Source: Amycolatopsis vancoresmycina
Lineage (GTDB): Bacteria > Actinomycetota > Actinomycetes > Mycobacteriales > Pseudonocardiaceae
Length of the DNA: 64,000 bases
Reading direction: 5' to 3'
NCBI RefSeq assembly: GCF_000716785.1
Contig: NZ_JNYY01000016.1
Location: forward strand, 186,001 to 250,000
Shown: in pieces, positions 49,311 through 58,267 of the stretch
Numbering within the stretch: position 1 is the first letter of the stretch
Layout of the letters: every line of letters starts with the position of its first letter
Notes under the pieces: generated by a model
Databases searched by the model: none
Seen by the model: only the letters and a program-made list of their open reading frames with translations
Told to the model about the DNA's origin: nothing
Program-made: the position numbers and the translations under genes

Positions 49311-51092
49311 TCAGCGAGGCACGAAGCGGCGCCGCAGGCCGGCCACCCGGCGGGTCACCGGGGCGAACTCCGGCAACCTCAGCACCGCCAGCAGCCCGAA
49401 CGGCACCGCCATCCCCAGCAACCCCTGCACCGGCAGCTTCACCCACGCGCCCGGGATCACCCCGAGCGACGCCGGCACCGCGTACCCCGCCAGCACCGCC
49501 GCCACCACGCCGAGCCCGCTCACCGACAACGTGATCAGGCCGACCCGCAGGGACCGCTTGCTGCGCAGGTGGCCGAGCCGGACCCACAGCCACACCTGGC
49601 CGAGGACCGCGCCGACCACGAACCCCGCGCCGTTCACCAGCATCACGCCGTAGACGATGTGCTCGCCGTCGAGCAGGCCGCGGCAGAGCAGCAGCAGGGG
49701 GATCTTCACCGCCGTCATCACCAGCATGATCAGCGTGGGCGTGCGGGCGTCCTTCATCGCGTAGAACACCCGCAGCTGCAGCATGACCAGCGCGAACGGC
49801 AGCAGCCCGACCGCGGAGACGGCCAGGGTCTGACCGAGCCGTTCGGCGTCGTCCAGGGTGCCGCGGCCCCAGGTGAAGATGGCGATGCCGATCGGGGTGC
49901 CGACCACGGCCAGCACCGCCGAAATGGGCACGAACAGCACCGTCGACATGCGGGAAGCGAGCGAGAGGTCGCCGACGAGGGACACCGTGTCGCCGTCCGC
50001 GGCGGCGCGGCTCATCCGCGGCATCAGCGCCGTCAGCAGCGAGACGCCGAGGATGCCGTACGGCAGCTGGAACAGCAGGGACGCGTAGCTGTAGGCCGTG
50101 ACGCCGCCGCTGTTGCCGCCGGTCAGCACGCGGGTGGTGATGACGAACCCGACGTGGCTGACCACGACGTAGCCGAGGATCCAGGCGGCGAGCCCGCCGA
50201 ACTCCTTGATCCGCGGGTCGAAGCCCCAGCGCCAGCGGAACCGGAACCCGGTGCGCAGCAACGCCGGGATCAGCACGAGCGCTTGCGCGACGATGCCGAG
50301 CGTGGTGCCGAGGCCGAGCACGAGCAGCTTCGGGTCGCTCATCCGGACCGGATCGAGGGTCAGCTCCCCCGGCACCAGCGCGAACACCACGAGCGTGCCG
50401 GTGACGACGACGTTGTTCAGCACCGGCGCCCAGGCCGGCGGGCCGAAGACGTTCTGCGCGTTGAGGATGGCCGAAAGCAGCGCGAACAGCCCGTAGAACA
50501 GGATCTGCGGCAGCAGCAGGTACGCCAGCGCGGTGGTCAGCCCGGGGTTCGCGGTCGGGGACGATTTGTCGACGTAGAGCGCGGTGAACAGCGGGGCGAT
50601 CGCCACCGCGACGGCCGTGCCGGCGACGAGCAGCACCAGCGCCATCGTGATCAGCCGCTGCGTGTAGGCGCGGCCGCCGTCCGGGTCGTCGTGGGAACGG
50701 ACCAGCAGCGGCACCACGACACTGGCCAGGACGCCGCCGAAGAGCAGCTCGAAGACGATGTTCGGCAGCGTGTTCGCGACGGTGAAGGAGTCGTTGACGA
50801 CCCCGGTCCCGACCACGGCGGCCAGCAGCAGTTTCGCGACGAACCCGGTCACCCGGCTGACGGCGGAGGCGACCGCCATCCGGCCACTGGAGCGGGCCAG
50901 CGACGAGCCGGCCCCTTCCCCGCGGCCGGCGCTGACCGGCGACGCGGGCGGCCGCGCGACGATCTGGCCGGCGAACTCGTCGTAGGGCCGCCGCGAGACG
51001 TCGAGGTCACGGGTCGGCCAGTGCGGGCCCCGCAGCTCGCTCGGCAGGAAGACCGTCGCCTCGTCGTCCACCGGTGGTGGGTGCTCCGCCAT
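49311..51092 (-). CDS. murJ: MurJ/MviN lipid II flippase
   Basis: This 593-aa MOP-superfamily transporter should flip lipid-linked peptidoglycan precursor across the membrane. An ~75-residue hydrophilic N-terminal extension precedes 14-15 hydrophobic helices, starting with SGRMAVASAVSRVTGFVAKLLLAAVVG. MurJ landmarks include NTLPNIVFELLFGGVLASVVVPLLVR and YASLLFQLPYGILGVSLLTALMPRMS. The start is ATG 51092. The large C-terminal cytosolic kinase-like extension of mycobacterial MviN is absent. It is isolated from its usual trxB-end neighbours, so it may be a second paralogue, which the window cannot decide. Confidence 0.92.
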   Translation of the reverse strand: MAEHPPPVDDEATVFLPSELRGPHWPTRDLDVSRRPYDEFAGQIVARPPASPVSAGRGEGAGSSLARSSGRMAVASAVSRVTGFVAKLLLAAVVGTGVVNDSFTVANTLPNIVFELLFGGVLASVVVPLLVRSHDDPDGGRAYTQRLITMALVLLVAGTAVAVAIAPLFTALYVDKSSPTANPGLTTALAYLLLPQILFYGLFALLSAILNAQNVFGPPAWAPVLNNVVVTGTLVVFALVPGELTLDPVRMSDPKLLVLGLGTTLGIVAQALVLIPALLRTGFRFRWRWGFDPRIKEFGGLAAWILGYVVVSHVGFVITTRVLTGGNSGGVTAYSYASLLFQLPYGILGVSLLTALMPRMSRAAADGDTVSLVGDLSLASRMSTVLFVPISAVLAVVGTPIGIAIFTWGRGTLDDAERLGQTLAVSAVGLLPFALVMLQLRVFYAMKDARTPTLIMLVMTAVKIPLLLLCRGLLDGEHIVYGVMLVNGAGFVVGAVLGQVWLWVRLGHLRSKRSLRVGLITLSVSGLGVVAAVLAGYAVPASLGVIPGAWVKLPVQGLLGMAVPFGLLAVLRLPEFAPVTRRVAGLRRRFVPR

Positions 51093-51167
51093 GGGGACAA
51101 GACTGCCAGGTCAAGGGCACGCACGGGAGACCGAACACCTGTTCGACCCCGCGACGCTGCGTGACGC

Positions 51168-51449
51168 TCAGGCAGCGACGGTGATCGCCAGCGCGGCCCG
51201 GCCGGCCTCGGTCAGCTCGGCGGCCACGCGCCCGGTGCCGCCTTCGACGGCGGGCCGCAGGTAGCCGCCGTGGGCGAGGGCGTGCGCGGTCATCTGGTCG
51301 CAACAGGCGAATCCGTCGATGAAGAGGTCGGGCTCGCAGCTGCAGGACATCTGCGCACGTCCCGCGGCCACCGCCTTCAGCATCGCCATCGCGCGGTGGG
51401 TGAGCTCGACTCCTGAACCGGACACCGGACTGCCTTTCTCGTTCGTCAC
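51168..51449 (-). CDS. Small Cys-rich conserved protein, 93 aa, unknown
   Basis: The frame begins at GTG 51449 with no visible SD, so a leaderless transcript is possible. The central MSCSCEPDLFIDGFACCDQM (residues about 34-53) has five Cys that could bind metal or an iron-sulfur cluster. Flanking helices (GVELTHRAMAMLKAVAAG and ELTEAGRAALAI) look like the ends of a winged-helix fold. It is cytosolic. Upstream, GCCC-GTT-GGGC and ACGGG/CCCGT palindromes (51454-51475) may be operators. I do not recognise the family. Confidence 0.6.
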   Translation of the reverse strand: MTNEKGSPVSGSGVELTHRAMAMLKAVAAGRAQMSCSCEPDLFIDGFACCDQMTAHALAHGGYLRPAVEGGTGRVAAELTEAGRAALAITVAA

Positions 51450-51807
51450 TACAACGGGTTATTCGCCCGTTGGGCCGATTGTGTTACTTGCGGCAGTATG
51501 ACGTTTGGGGGGCGGGTCGGGTTCCGTCCGGTCTCGGTGTCGCTTGGCTTGTGGTCGGGTTCTAGGGCAAAAGATGTCCTCGCCGGACGGGCAGGCTCTG
51601 GGATGACCTTGGGTTTCGTCTTTGCGCTCGCCTTTTCGTGGGGGCCGCGGGAGGTCATCCCGTCGCCTGATTGAGGCCTATCACTTTGAGCCAGGCCCGC
51701 AAGGTTGCGCTTCTGTCTCGCGGTCGTTGGTGGGTTGCGGGCCTGGCTCAAAGTGATTTTTCGGCCTCAGGCGACGGGATGACCTCGCCGCTCCTTTGGC
51801 TGGTTGC
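51450..51807. other. 358-bp intergenic region holding a nested inverted-repeat element
   Basis: There is no protein-like frame. Apart from the promoter side of the 93-aa gene, the main content is the 136-bp nested inverted repeat at 51651-51786. A further copy of its outer motif GGGATGACC lies at 51600-51608. The region between 51480 and 51600 is otherwise unremarkable. Confidence 0.6.
51651..51786. repeat. 136-bp nested inverted repeat (MITE-like or giant hairpin)
   Basis: The outer arms, 51651-51670 and 51767-51786, are exact 20-bp complements. The inner arms, 51680-51702 and 51735-51757, are exact 23-bp complements. Between the inner arms is a 32-nt loop. The two arm blocks are joined by unequal, non-pairing spacers (9 nt each, different sequence). 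It has no coding potential and no transposase. It lies 21 bp after the TetR gene stop, so it may terminate the seven-gene acyl-CoA operon. Confidence 0.75.
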
Positions 51808-52404
51808 TCAGCCGAGGCGGAGCTCCAGGGTTCGGGCCCACTCGCGGACGATTTGGCTTCGTCTGCGGGTGTCGTCGGTCAGGAGGTTGGCCAGGCCCAG
51901 GCCTCGGGCCAGGTCCAGGGTGGCCTGGACCAGTTCGCGCACGCCAGGGCGGGACTCGTCGACGCCCAGCAGCTCCACCGTCACTCGGTGGGCCTCGCGG
52001 CCGACTCGGGCCTCCAAGGGCACCAGTACGTCGCGGAGGGCCTCATCGGTCGCCGCCACCGACCACAGTTGCAGGGCCGCTCGGAACAGCGGGCCGGTGT
52101 ACAGGTTCAGCACCATCTCCACCACGCGCTCGATGCGGGACGCGCCGCTCGGCAGGTCGGCCGCCTGGGCGCGTAGCTCGTCGATCTGGGCCTCGCCCAG
52201 CAGGTCGACCGCCGCCACCACGAGGTCCTCGCGGGCCGGGAAGTGGTGCTGGGCCGCGCCGCGGGAGACGCCCGCCCGCTCGGCTATTCCGGCCACCGTC
52301 ACGCCGTGCCAGCCGCGCTCGCCGAAACTGTCGAGCGCGGCTTCGACCAGGCGCCGCCGCGTGGTGCGGCTGCGTTCCTGCTGGGGTTCGCGGATTCCGG
52401 TCAC
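51808..52404 (-). CDS. TetR family regulator, last gene of acyl-CoA operon
   Basis: The protein has 198 aa. GTG 52404 shares its G with the TAG stop of the acyl-CoA dehydrogenase gene. The HTH is near residues 34-58 (TVAGIAERAGVSRGAAQHHFPAREDLV). The C-terminal domain has a TetR_C type QLWSVAATDEALRDVLVPLEA. Being cotranscribed at the operon end, it is a good candidate for feedback control through the palindrome at 60790-60807 before the first gene, with an acyl-CoA as inducer. Confidence 0.88.
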   Translation of the reverse strand: MTGIREPQQERSRTTRRRLVEAALDSFGERGWHGVTVAGIAERAGVSRGAAQHHFPAREDLVVAAVDLLGEAQIDELRAQAADLPSGASRIERVVEMVLNLYTGPLFRAALQLWSVAATDEALRDVLVPLEARVGREAHRVTVELLGVDESRPGVRELVQATLDLARGLGLANLLTDDTRRRSQIVREWARTLELRLG

Positions 52405-53570
52405 TAGTACGACTTCGGGAGGCCGAGGCTGTGCTGGCCGACGAAGTTGAGCACCATTTCGCGGCTCACCGGGGCGATCCGGCCGAGCCGCACCGCCGTG
52501 ACCAGGGTGCCCAGGCCGTATTCGGTGGCCAGGCCGTTGCCGCCGTGGGTCTGTACCGCCTGGTCGGTTGCCCGGATTGCTACCTCGGCTGCGGCGTACT
52601 TGGCCATGTTGGCCGACTCGCCCGCGCCGAAGTCGTCGCCGGAGTCGTAGAGGGACGCGGCCTTCTGCGTCATCAGCTTGGCCAGTTCCAGCTCGATCTT
52701 GATCTCCGCCAGGGGGTGCGCGAGACCCTGGTGGGCGCCGATCGGGGCGCCCCAGACCTGCCGCTGGTTGGCGTAGCCGACCGCCTTCGCCAGTGCGTAC
52801 CGCGCGATGCCCAGGGAGAACGACGCGCCCATGATGCGTTCCGGGTTGAGGCCCGCGAACAGCTGCGCGATGGCCGCGTCCTCCTCGCCGACCAGTGCCT
52901 CGGCCGGGAGCTTGACGTCGTCGAGGAACAGCGAGAACTGGTTCTCCGGCGCCACGATGTCCATCGGGATCTTCGTGTACTCGAAGCCCTCGGTGCCGGT
53001 CGGCAGGATGAACAGCGCGGGCTTGAGCCGGCCGGTCTTCGCGTCCTCGGTGCGGCCCACCACGAGGACCGCGTCGGCCTCGTCGACGCCGGAGATGTAG
53101 ACCTTGCGTCCACTGAGGACCCAGCCGTCGCCGTCGCGCTTGGCGGTGGTGGTGATCTTGTGCGAGTTGGAGCCGGCGTCCGGCTCGGTGATCGCGAACA
53201 CCATCCGCTTGGTGCCGTCGGCGATGCCGGGCAGCCACTGCTTCTTCTGCTCTTCGGTGCCGAAGCGGGAGATCACGGTGCCGCAGATGGCCGGCGAGAC
53301 CACCATGAGCAGCAGCGGTGAACCCGCGGCGGCCAGTTCCTCGAGGACGGCCGCGAGGTCGGCGATGCCCGCGCCGCCACCGCCGTACTCCTCGGGGATG
53401 TTGACGCCGAGGTAGCCCAGGCGCCCGGCTTCGTCCCAGAGTTCGTGCGTCTTCTCGTCCGCGCGGGCCTTGCGGGCGTAGTACTCGTGCCCGTACTTGG
53501 CGCCGAGTTCGGCCACGGCCTTGCGAAGCGCGATCCGCTCCTCCGGCTCGATGAAGTTCATCGCGTTCAT
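52404..53570 (-). CDS. Acyl-CoA dehydrogenase
   Basis: This 388-aa FAD flavoenzyme starts at ATG 53570, overlapping the biotin carboxylase stop by 4 nt. Family motifs are VFAITEPDAGSNSHKITTTA (FAD/substrate region), SGRKVYISGV, and the C-terminal QTHGGNGLATEYGL with the helix that usually carries the catalytic Glu. The substrate is probably a branched or medium acyl-CoA. The gene order dehydrogenase, carboxylase alpha, carboxylase beta, dehydrogenase resembles the mycobacterial fadE12-accA2-accD2-fadE13 cluster. Confidence 0.92.
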   Translation of the reverse strand: MNAMNFIEPEERIALRKAVAELGAKYGHEYYARKARADEKTHELWDEAGRLGYLGVNIPEEYGGGGAGIADLAAVLEELAAAGSPLLLMVVSPAICGTVISRFGTEEQKKQWLPGIADGTKRMVFAITEPDAGSNSHKITTTAKRDGDGWVLSGRKVYISGVDEADAVLVVGRTEDAKTGRLKPALFILPTGTEGFEYTKIPMDIVAPENQFSLFLDDVKLPAEALVGEEDAAIAQLFAGLNPERIMGASFSLGIARYALAKAVGYANQRQVWGAPIGAHQGLAHPLAEIKIELELAKLMTQKAASLYDSGDDFGAGESANMAKYAAAEVAIRATDQAVQTHGGNGLATEYGLGTLVTAVRLGRIAPVSREMVLNFVGQHSLGLPKSY

Positions 53571-55516
53571 TCTGCTTCTCCCACCACCGCGAGGATCGTG
53601 CCCACTTCGACCTGCTGTCCCACCGTCACCGGCAGTTCCGCCACCACGCCGTCGGCGGGCGCGGCGATCCGGTGTTCCATCTTCATCGCCTCGAGCCACA
53701 GCAACGGGTCGCCCGCCTTGACCGGATCTCCGGCCTGGACGGCGAGCCGGACGACCGTGCCCGGCATCGGCGCGACCAGCGAGCCCGCCGCGAGCGCCGC
53801 GTCCGGGTCGGCGAACCGCGGCGCGGCCTCGAGTGCCACCGAGCCGAGCGCGGAGTCCACATAGGACACACCGTCGTGGCGGGCGACGTCGAACGTGCGC
53901 CGCACCCCGGCGACGTCGAGCACGACCCGGCCGGGCTCGTTCGACACCAGCTCCACTTCGAAGCCCTCCGCCCGGAGGCCATCGCGGGTCAGCGAGTAGA
54001 CCACCTCGTGCTCGCGGCCGGCCACGGTGAAGACCTTGCGCTGCCCGGCCGAGCGGACGTTGCGCCAGCCGCTGGGCAACCGGGCCTGCGTGGTCGCTCG
54101 CGCCCGGTTGGCCGCCGCTTCCGCCAGTGCCGCGGCGAGCGCGGACAGCCGCTCGGTGCCGGGCGTGGCCAGCGGCGCGGCGAGCGTGTCCAGGCCGTGG
54201 CGGTCGAAGAACGCCGTGTCGGTCTCCCCCGCCAGGAACGCTTCGTGGCGCAGGATGGTGACCAGGAGGTCGCGGTTGGTCACGACGCCGTGGATCTTCG
54301 ACGCCGCCAGTGCCTTCGCGAGCCGCCGGGCCGCCTCGGCCCGGGTCGGCGCCCAGGTGATCACCTTGGCGAGCATCGGGTCGTAGTGCACGCCGACCAC
54401 CGAACCGGTTTCGAATCCGGAGTCGAGCCGGAGACCGGGTCCGTGCTCGAACGAACGGTCCACATCGGGCACTTCGAACGTGTGCAGCGTGCCGCTCTGG
54501 GGCTGCCAGTTCGCGGCCGGGTCTTCGGCGTAGAGCCGGACTTCGATGGCGTGGCCCACCGTCGGCGGCGGGTCGGCCGGGAGCCGCTCGCCCTCGGCGA
54601 TCCGCAGCTGCAGCGCGACGAGGTCGAGGCCGGTGACGTTCTCGGTGACCGGGTGCTCGACCTGCAGCCGGGTGTTCATCTCCAGGAAGTAGAACCGGCC
54701 GTCGGGCCCGGCGAGGAATTCGACCGTGCCGGCGCCGACGTAGTCGATCGCCTTGGCCGCTTTGCGCGCGGCGTCGAACAGCTCCTCGCGCATCGCCGCG
54801 TCGACGAACGGCGACGGCGCTTCCTCGACGACCTTCTGGTGGCGGCGCTGGATGGAGCACTCCCGCTCCCCCACCGCCCACACCGTGCCGTGCCGGTCGG
54901 CGAGGACCTGGACCTCGATGTGGCGCCCGGTTTCCAGATACCGCTCGCAGAAGACGGTCGGGTCGCCGAACGCCGATCCGGCCTCCGCCTTGGCGCTTTC
55001 CACGGCCTCGGCGAGTTCGGACAGTTCCCGCACCACCCGCATGCCGCGGCCACCACCACCGGCGGATGCCTTGACCAGCAGCGGCAGGTCATCGGAGGTC
55101 ACCGACGCCGGGTCCAGTTCGGACAGCACCGGCACCCCCGCGGCAGCCATCAGCCGCTTGGACTCCACTTTGGAGCCCATGGTCTCGATGGCTTCCGGCG
55201 GCGGCCCGACCCAGGTCAGCCCGGCGTCGAGGACGGCCCGGGCGAAGGCGGCGTTCTCGGACAGGAAGCCGTAGCCCGGGTGGACGGCGTCGGCGCCGGT
55301 CTCGGCCGCGGCCTTGACCAGTAGCTCGGCCCGCAGGTACGTCTCGGATGGCGCGTTGCCGGGCAGCCGGACGGCCGTGTCCGCCGCCAGCGCGTGCGGG
55401 GCGGCGGCATCGGCGTCGGAGAACACCGCGACCGTGCCGATCCCGGCGTCGCGGCAGGTGCGGAAGACGCGGCGGGCGATCTCGCCGCGGTTGGCGACCA
55501 GCAGGTTCTGGATCAT
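53567..55516 (-). CDS. Acyl-CoA carboxylase alpha subunit (biotin carboxylase + BCCP)
   Basis: The protein has 649 aa. An N-terminal biotin carboxylase (1-450) has ATP-grasp glycine loop KASAGGGGRGMRV and the EMNTRLQVEHPVTE motif. A BT-like linker and a C-terminal biotinyl domain follow, with LWLEAMKMEH carrying the biotinylated Lys (about 618-620). It carboxylates biotin with bicarbonate and ATP for transfer by the adjacent beta subunit. Its size and partner suggest methylcrotonyl- or geranyl-CoA-type carboxylase. The start is ATG 55516, 7 bp after the carboxyltransferase stop. Confidence 0.93.
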   Translation of the reverse strand: MIQNLLVANRGEIARRVFRTCRDAGIGTVAVFSDADAAAPHALAADTAVRLPGNAPSETYLRAELLVKAAAETGADAVHPGYGFLSENAAFARAVLDAGLTWVGPPPEAIETMGSKVESKRLMAAAGVPVLSELDPASVTSDDLPLLVKASAGGGGRGMRVVRELSELAEAVESAKAEAGSAFGDPTVFCERYLETGRHIEVQVLADRHGTVWAVGERECSIQRRHQKVVEEAPSPFVDAAMREELFDAARKAAKAIDYVGAGTVEFLAGPDGRFYFLEMNTRLQVEHPVTENVTGLDLVALQLRIAEGERLPADPPPTVGHAIEVRLYAEDPAANWQPQSGTLHTFEVPDVDRSFEHGPGLRLDSGFETGSVVGVHYDPMLAKVITWAPTRAEAARRLAKALAASKIHGVVTNRDLLVTILRHEAFLAGETDTAFFDRHGLDTLAAPLATPGTERLSALAAALAEAAANRARATTQARLPSGWRNVRSAGQRKVFTVAGREHEVVYSLTRDGLRAEGFEVELVSNEPGRVVLDVAGVRRTFDVARHDGVSYVDSALGSVALEAAPRFADPDAALAAGSLVAPMPGTVVRLAVQAGDPVKAGDPLLWLEAMKMEHRIAAPADGVVAELPVTVGQQVEVGTILAVVGEAE

Positions 55517-55523
55517 CGCTCGC

Positions 55524-57122
55524 TCACATCCGGAAGACGCCGAAGCCCTCGGCGCCCTTCACTGGTCCATTGTGGATCGCGGACAGGCTCAGGCCCAGCA
55601 CGGTGCGGGTGTCGCGCGGGTCGATGATGCCGTCGTCGTAGAGCATGCCGGAGAGGAACATCGGCATCGACTCGGCCTCGATCTGCCCCTCCACCATGGC
55701 GCGCATGGCCTTGTCGTGCTCCTCGTTGTACTCCTGGCCCCGGCTTTCGGCCGCCGCGCGGGCCACGATGGACAGCACGCCGGCCAGCTGCGCCGGGCCC
55801 ATCACCGCGGACTTCGCGCTCGGCCACGCGAACAGGAACCGCGGATCGTAGGCGCGGCCGCACATGCCGTAGTGCCCGGCGCCGTAGGACGCTCCCATCA
55901 GGACGGACAGGTGCGGCACCTTCGAGTTCGACACGGCGTTGATCATCATCGCGCCGTGCTTGATGATCCCGCTCTGCTCGTACTCCTTGCCGACCATGTA
56001 GCCGGTCGTGTTGTGCAGGAACACCAGCGGCGTGTGGATCTGGTTGGCCAGCTGGATGAACTGCGCGGCCTTCTGCGACTCCTCGCCGAACAGCACGCCC
56101 TGGGCGTTGGCGAGCACGCCGACCGGGTAGCCGTGGATGCTCGCCCAGCCGGTCACCAGCGACGAGCCGTAGAGCGGCTTGAACTCGTCGAAGTCGGAGC
56201 CGTCGACGACACGGGCGATGACCTCGCGCGGGTCGAAGGGCACCTTGAGGTCGGTCGGGACGATGCCGAGCAGGTCCTCGGTGTCGTACAGCGGCTCGGC
56301 GTAGTCCGGCTTCGGCGTCGGGCCCTGCTTGGTCCAGTTGAGCCGCTTGACGATGTTGCGGCCGAGGCGGATCGCGTCCTGCTCGTCGGCCGCCAGGTAG
56401 TCGGCCAGGCCCGAGGTCCGGGCGTGCATCTCGGCGCCGCCGAGCGACTCGTCGTCGGACTCCTCGCCGGTGGCCATCTTGACCAGTGGCGGGCCGCCGA
56501 GGAACACCTTCGCGCGTTCCTTGACCATCACGACGTAGTCCGACATGCCCGGCAGGTACGCCCCGCCCGCGGTGGAGTTGCCGAAGACCAGCGCGATCGT
56601 CGGGCAGCCTGCGGCCGAAGCTCGCGTGATGTCGCGGAAGATCCGGCCGCCCGGGATGAAGATCTCCTTCTGCGTCGGCAGGTCGGCGCCGCCGGATTCG
56701 ACGAGGTTGATCGACGGCAGCCGGTTCTGCGCGGCGATGTCCGCGGCGCGGAAGCTCTTCTTGGTCGTCCACGGGTTGCTCGCGCCGCCCTTGACCGTCG
56801 GGTCGCTGGCCGAGATCAGGCACTCGACGCCTTCGACGACGCCGATCCCGGTGACCAGGCTGGCGCCGACGCGGTAGTCGGTGCCCCAGGCGGCCAGCGG
56901 CGACAGCTCCAGGAACGGCGAGTCCTCGTCGAGCAGCAGCTCGATGCGTTCCCGCGCGAGGAGCTTGCCGCGCTTGCGGTGGCGTTCGACGTACTTCTCG
57001 CCGCCGCCCGCGACGGCCTTGGCGTGCTCGGCGTCGATCTCGGCGAGCTTCTCCAGCATCGCCTCGCGGTTCGCGCCGAACTCGGCGGCCCGCGTGTCCA
57101 CTGTGGACCTCAAGGTAGTCAC
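55524..57122 (-). CDS. Acyl-CoA carboxylase beta subunit (carboxyltransferase, MCC/GCC-like)
   Basis: This 532-aa protein starts at GTG 57122, overlapping the upstream dehydrogenase stop by 4 nt. The crotonase-fold carboxyltransferase halves include NLVESGGADLPTQKEIF, FGNSTAGGAYLPGMSDY and SYGAGHYGMCGRAYDPRFLFAWPSAK. The Gly-Ala-Gly-His and MCGRAY features match methylcrotonyl-CoA carboxylase beta subunits. Geranyl-CoA carboxylase (AtuC) is closely related, and the adjacent AtuA-family gene keeps that option open. Confidence 0.92.
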   Translation of the reverse strand: MTTLRSTVDTRAAEFGANREAMLEKLAEIDAEHAKAVAGGGEKYVERHRKRGKLLARERIELLLDEDSPFLELSPLAAWGTDYRVGASLVTGIGVVEGVECLISASDPTVKGGASNPWTTKKSFRAADIAAQNRLPSINLVESGGADLPTQKEIFIPGGRIFRDITRASAAGCPTIALVFGNSTAGGAYLPGMSDYVVMVKERAKVFLGGPPLVKMATGEESDDESLGGAEMHARTSGLADYLAADEQDAIRLGRNIVKRLNWTKQGPTPKPDYAEPLYDTEDLLGIVPTDLKVPFDPREVIARVVDGSDFDEFKPLYGSSLVTGWASIHGYPVGVLANAQGVLFGEESQKAAQFIQLANQIHTPLVFLHNTTGYMVGKEYEQSGIIKHGAMMINAVSNSKVPHLSVLMGASYGAGHYGMCGRAYDPRFLFAWPSAKSAVMGPAQLAGVLSIVARAAAESRGQEYNEEHDKAMRAMVEGQIEAESMPMFLSGMLYDDGIIDPRDTRTVLGLSLSAIHNGPVKGAEGFGVFRM

Positions 57123-58267
57123 GAGGTGTATCCCAATCGCTTCGCGGCCAGGCCGGTGAGGATCTCGGTGGTGCCGCCGCCGATGCCGAGGATCCGGACG
57201 TCGCGGTAGTGGCGCTCCACTTCGGACTCGCGCATGTAGCCGAGCCCGCCGTGCAGCTGGACGGCTTCGCTGACCACCCATTCGGCGGCCTCGACGGCGG
57301 TGTTCTTGGCGAAACAGGCTTCGGCGATGACCTCTTCGCCCGAGACGTGCCGGATCGCGGCCTGCCGGGTGTAGGTGCGGGCGACGTCGGTCTTGCGCGC
57401 CATCTCGGTGAGCTTGTGCTGCACGACCTGCCGCGAGATGAGCGGGCGGCCGAACGTCTCCCGCAGCCGGCACCAGTCCAGCGTCAGGTCGAGCGCCCGC
57501 TGGGCGTGCGCGTACGCCTGCACGGCCAGGGAAAGCCGTTCGGTGACGAACTGGGTGGCCACCTGCGCGAACCCGCTGTTCTCGGCCCCGACCAGGTTCT
57601 CCACCGGCACCCGGACGTCCACGTAGGACAGTTCGGCGGTGTCGGAGCAGAGCCAGCCCATCTTGTCGAGCTTGCGGCTCACGGTGAATCCCGGTGTCCC
57701 GCGTTCGACGACGATCAGCGAGAGCCCGTGGGCACCGTCGCCACCGGTCCGCACGACGGTCGTGACGAAGTCGGCGCGGCAGCCGGAGGTGATGAACGTC
57801 TTGGCGCCGTTGATGACGTATTCGTCGCCCTCGCGGACGGCGGTGGTCCGGATCCCGGCGACGTCGGAGCCGCCGTCCGGCTCGGTGACCGCCAGCGAGC
57901 CGATCTTGGCCCCTTCGAGGGTGGGCCGCACCCAGCGCTCGAGCTGGACCGGGTCACCCGCTTCGGCGATGTGCGGGACGGCGATGCCGCAGGTGAACAG
58001 GGACGCGAACAGGCCGCCGGAGCCGCCCGCGTAGTGCATTTCCTCGGCGACGACCAGGGCGTCCAGGTAGTTGCCGTCGCCCCCGCCGACCTCCTCGGGG
58101 AAGGCCACGCCGAGCAGCCCGAGTTCCCCGGCCTTCCGGTGCAGCTCACGCGGCAGCTCGCCGGCGCGCTCCCAGTCGTCGAGGTGCGGCAGGACCTCCT
58201 GCTCGACGAACTTCCGCACGGTCTTGCGCAGCTCGGCCCGTTCGGGCGTCCGGAAGGGGTCGGTCAC
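57119..58267 (-). CDS. Acyl-CoA dehydrogenase (second)
   Basis: The protein has 382 aa; GTG 58267 overlaps the AtuA stop by 4 nt. FAD-binding motifs are SLAVTEPDGGSDVAGIRTTA and INGAKTFITSG. The C-terminal AVQLHGGLGYMRESEVERHYRDVRILGIGGGTTEI is the standard end. Catalytic Glu is likely at the RVPVENLV-downstream helix or the YMRES region; I cannot assign it. It is similar to citronellyl-/isovaleryl-type enzymes by context. It feeds an unsaturated acyl-CoA to the carboxylase encoded next. Confidence 0.92.
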   Translation of the reverse strand: MTDPFRTPERAELRKTVRKFVEQEVLPHLDDWERAGELPRELHRKAGELGLLGVAFPEEVGGGDGNYLDALVVAEEMHYAGGSGGLFASLFTCGIAVPHIAEAGDPVQLERWVRPTLEGAKIGSLAVTEPDGGSDVAGIRTTAVREGDEYVINGAKTFITSGCRADFVTTVVRTGGDGAHGLSLIVVERGTPGFTVSRKLDKMGWLCSDTAELSYVDVRVPVENLVGAENSGFAQVATQFVTERLSLAVQAYAHAQRALDLTLDWCRLRETFGRPLISRQVVQHKLTEMARKTDVARTYTRQAAIRHVSGEEVIAEACFAKNTAVEAAEWVVSEAVQLHGGLGYMRESEVERHYRDVRILGIGGGTTEILTGLAAKRLGYTS

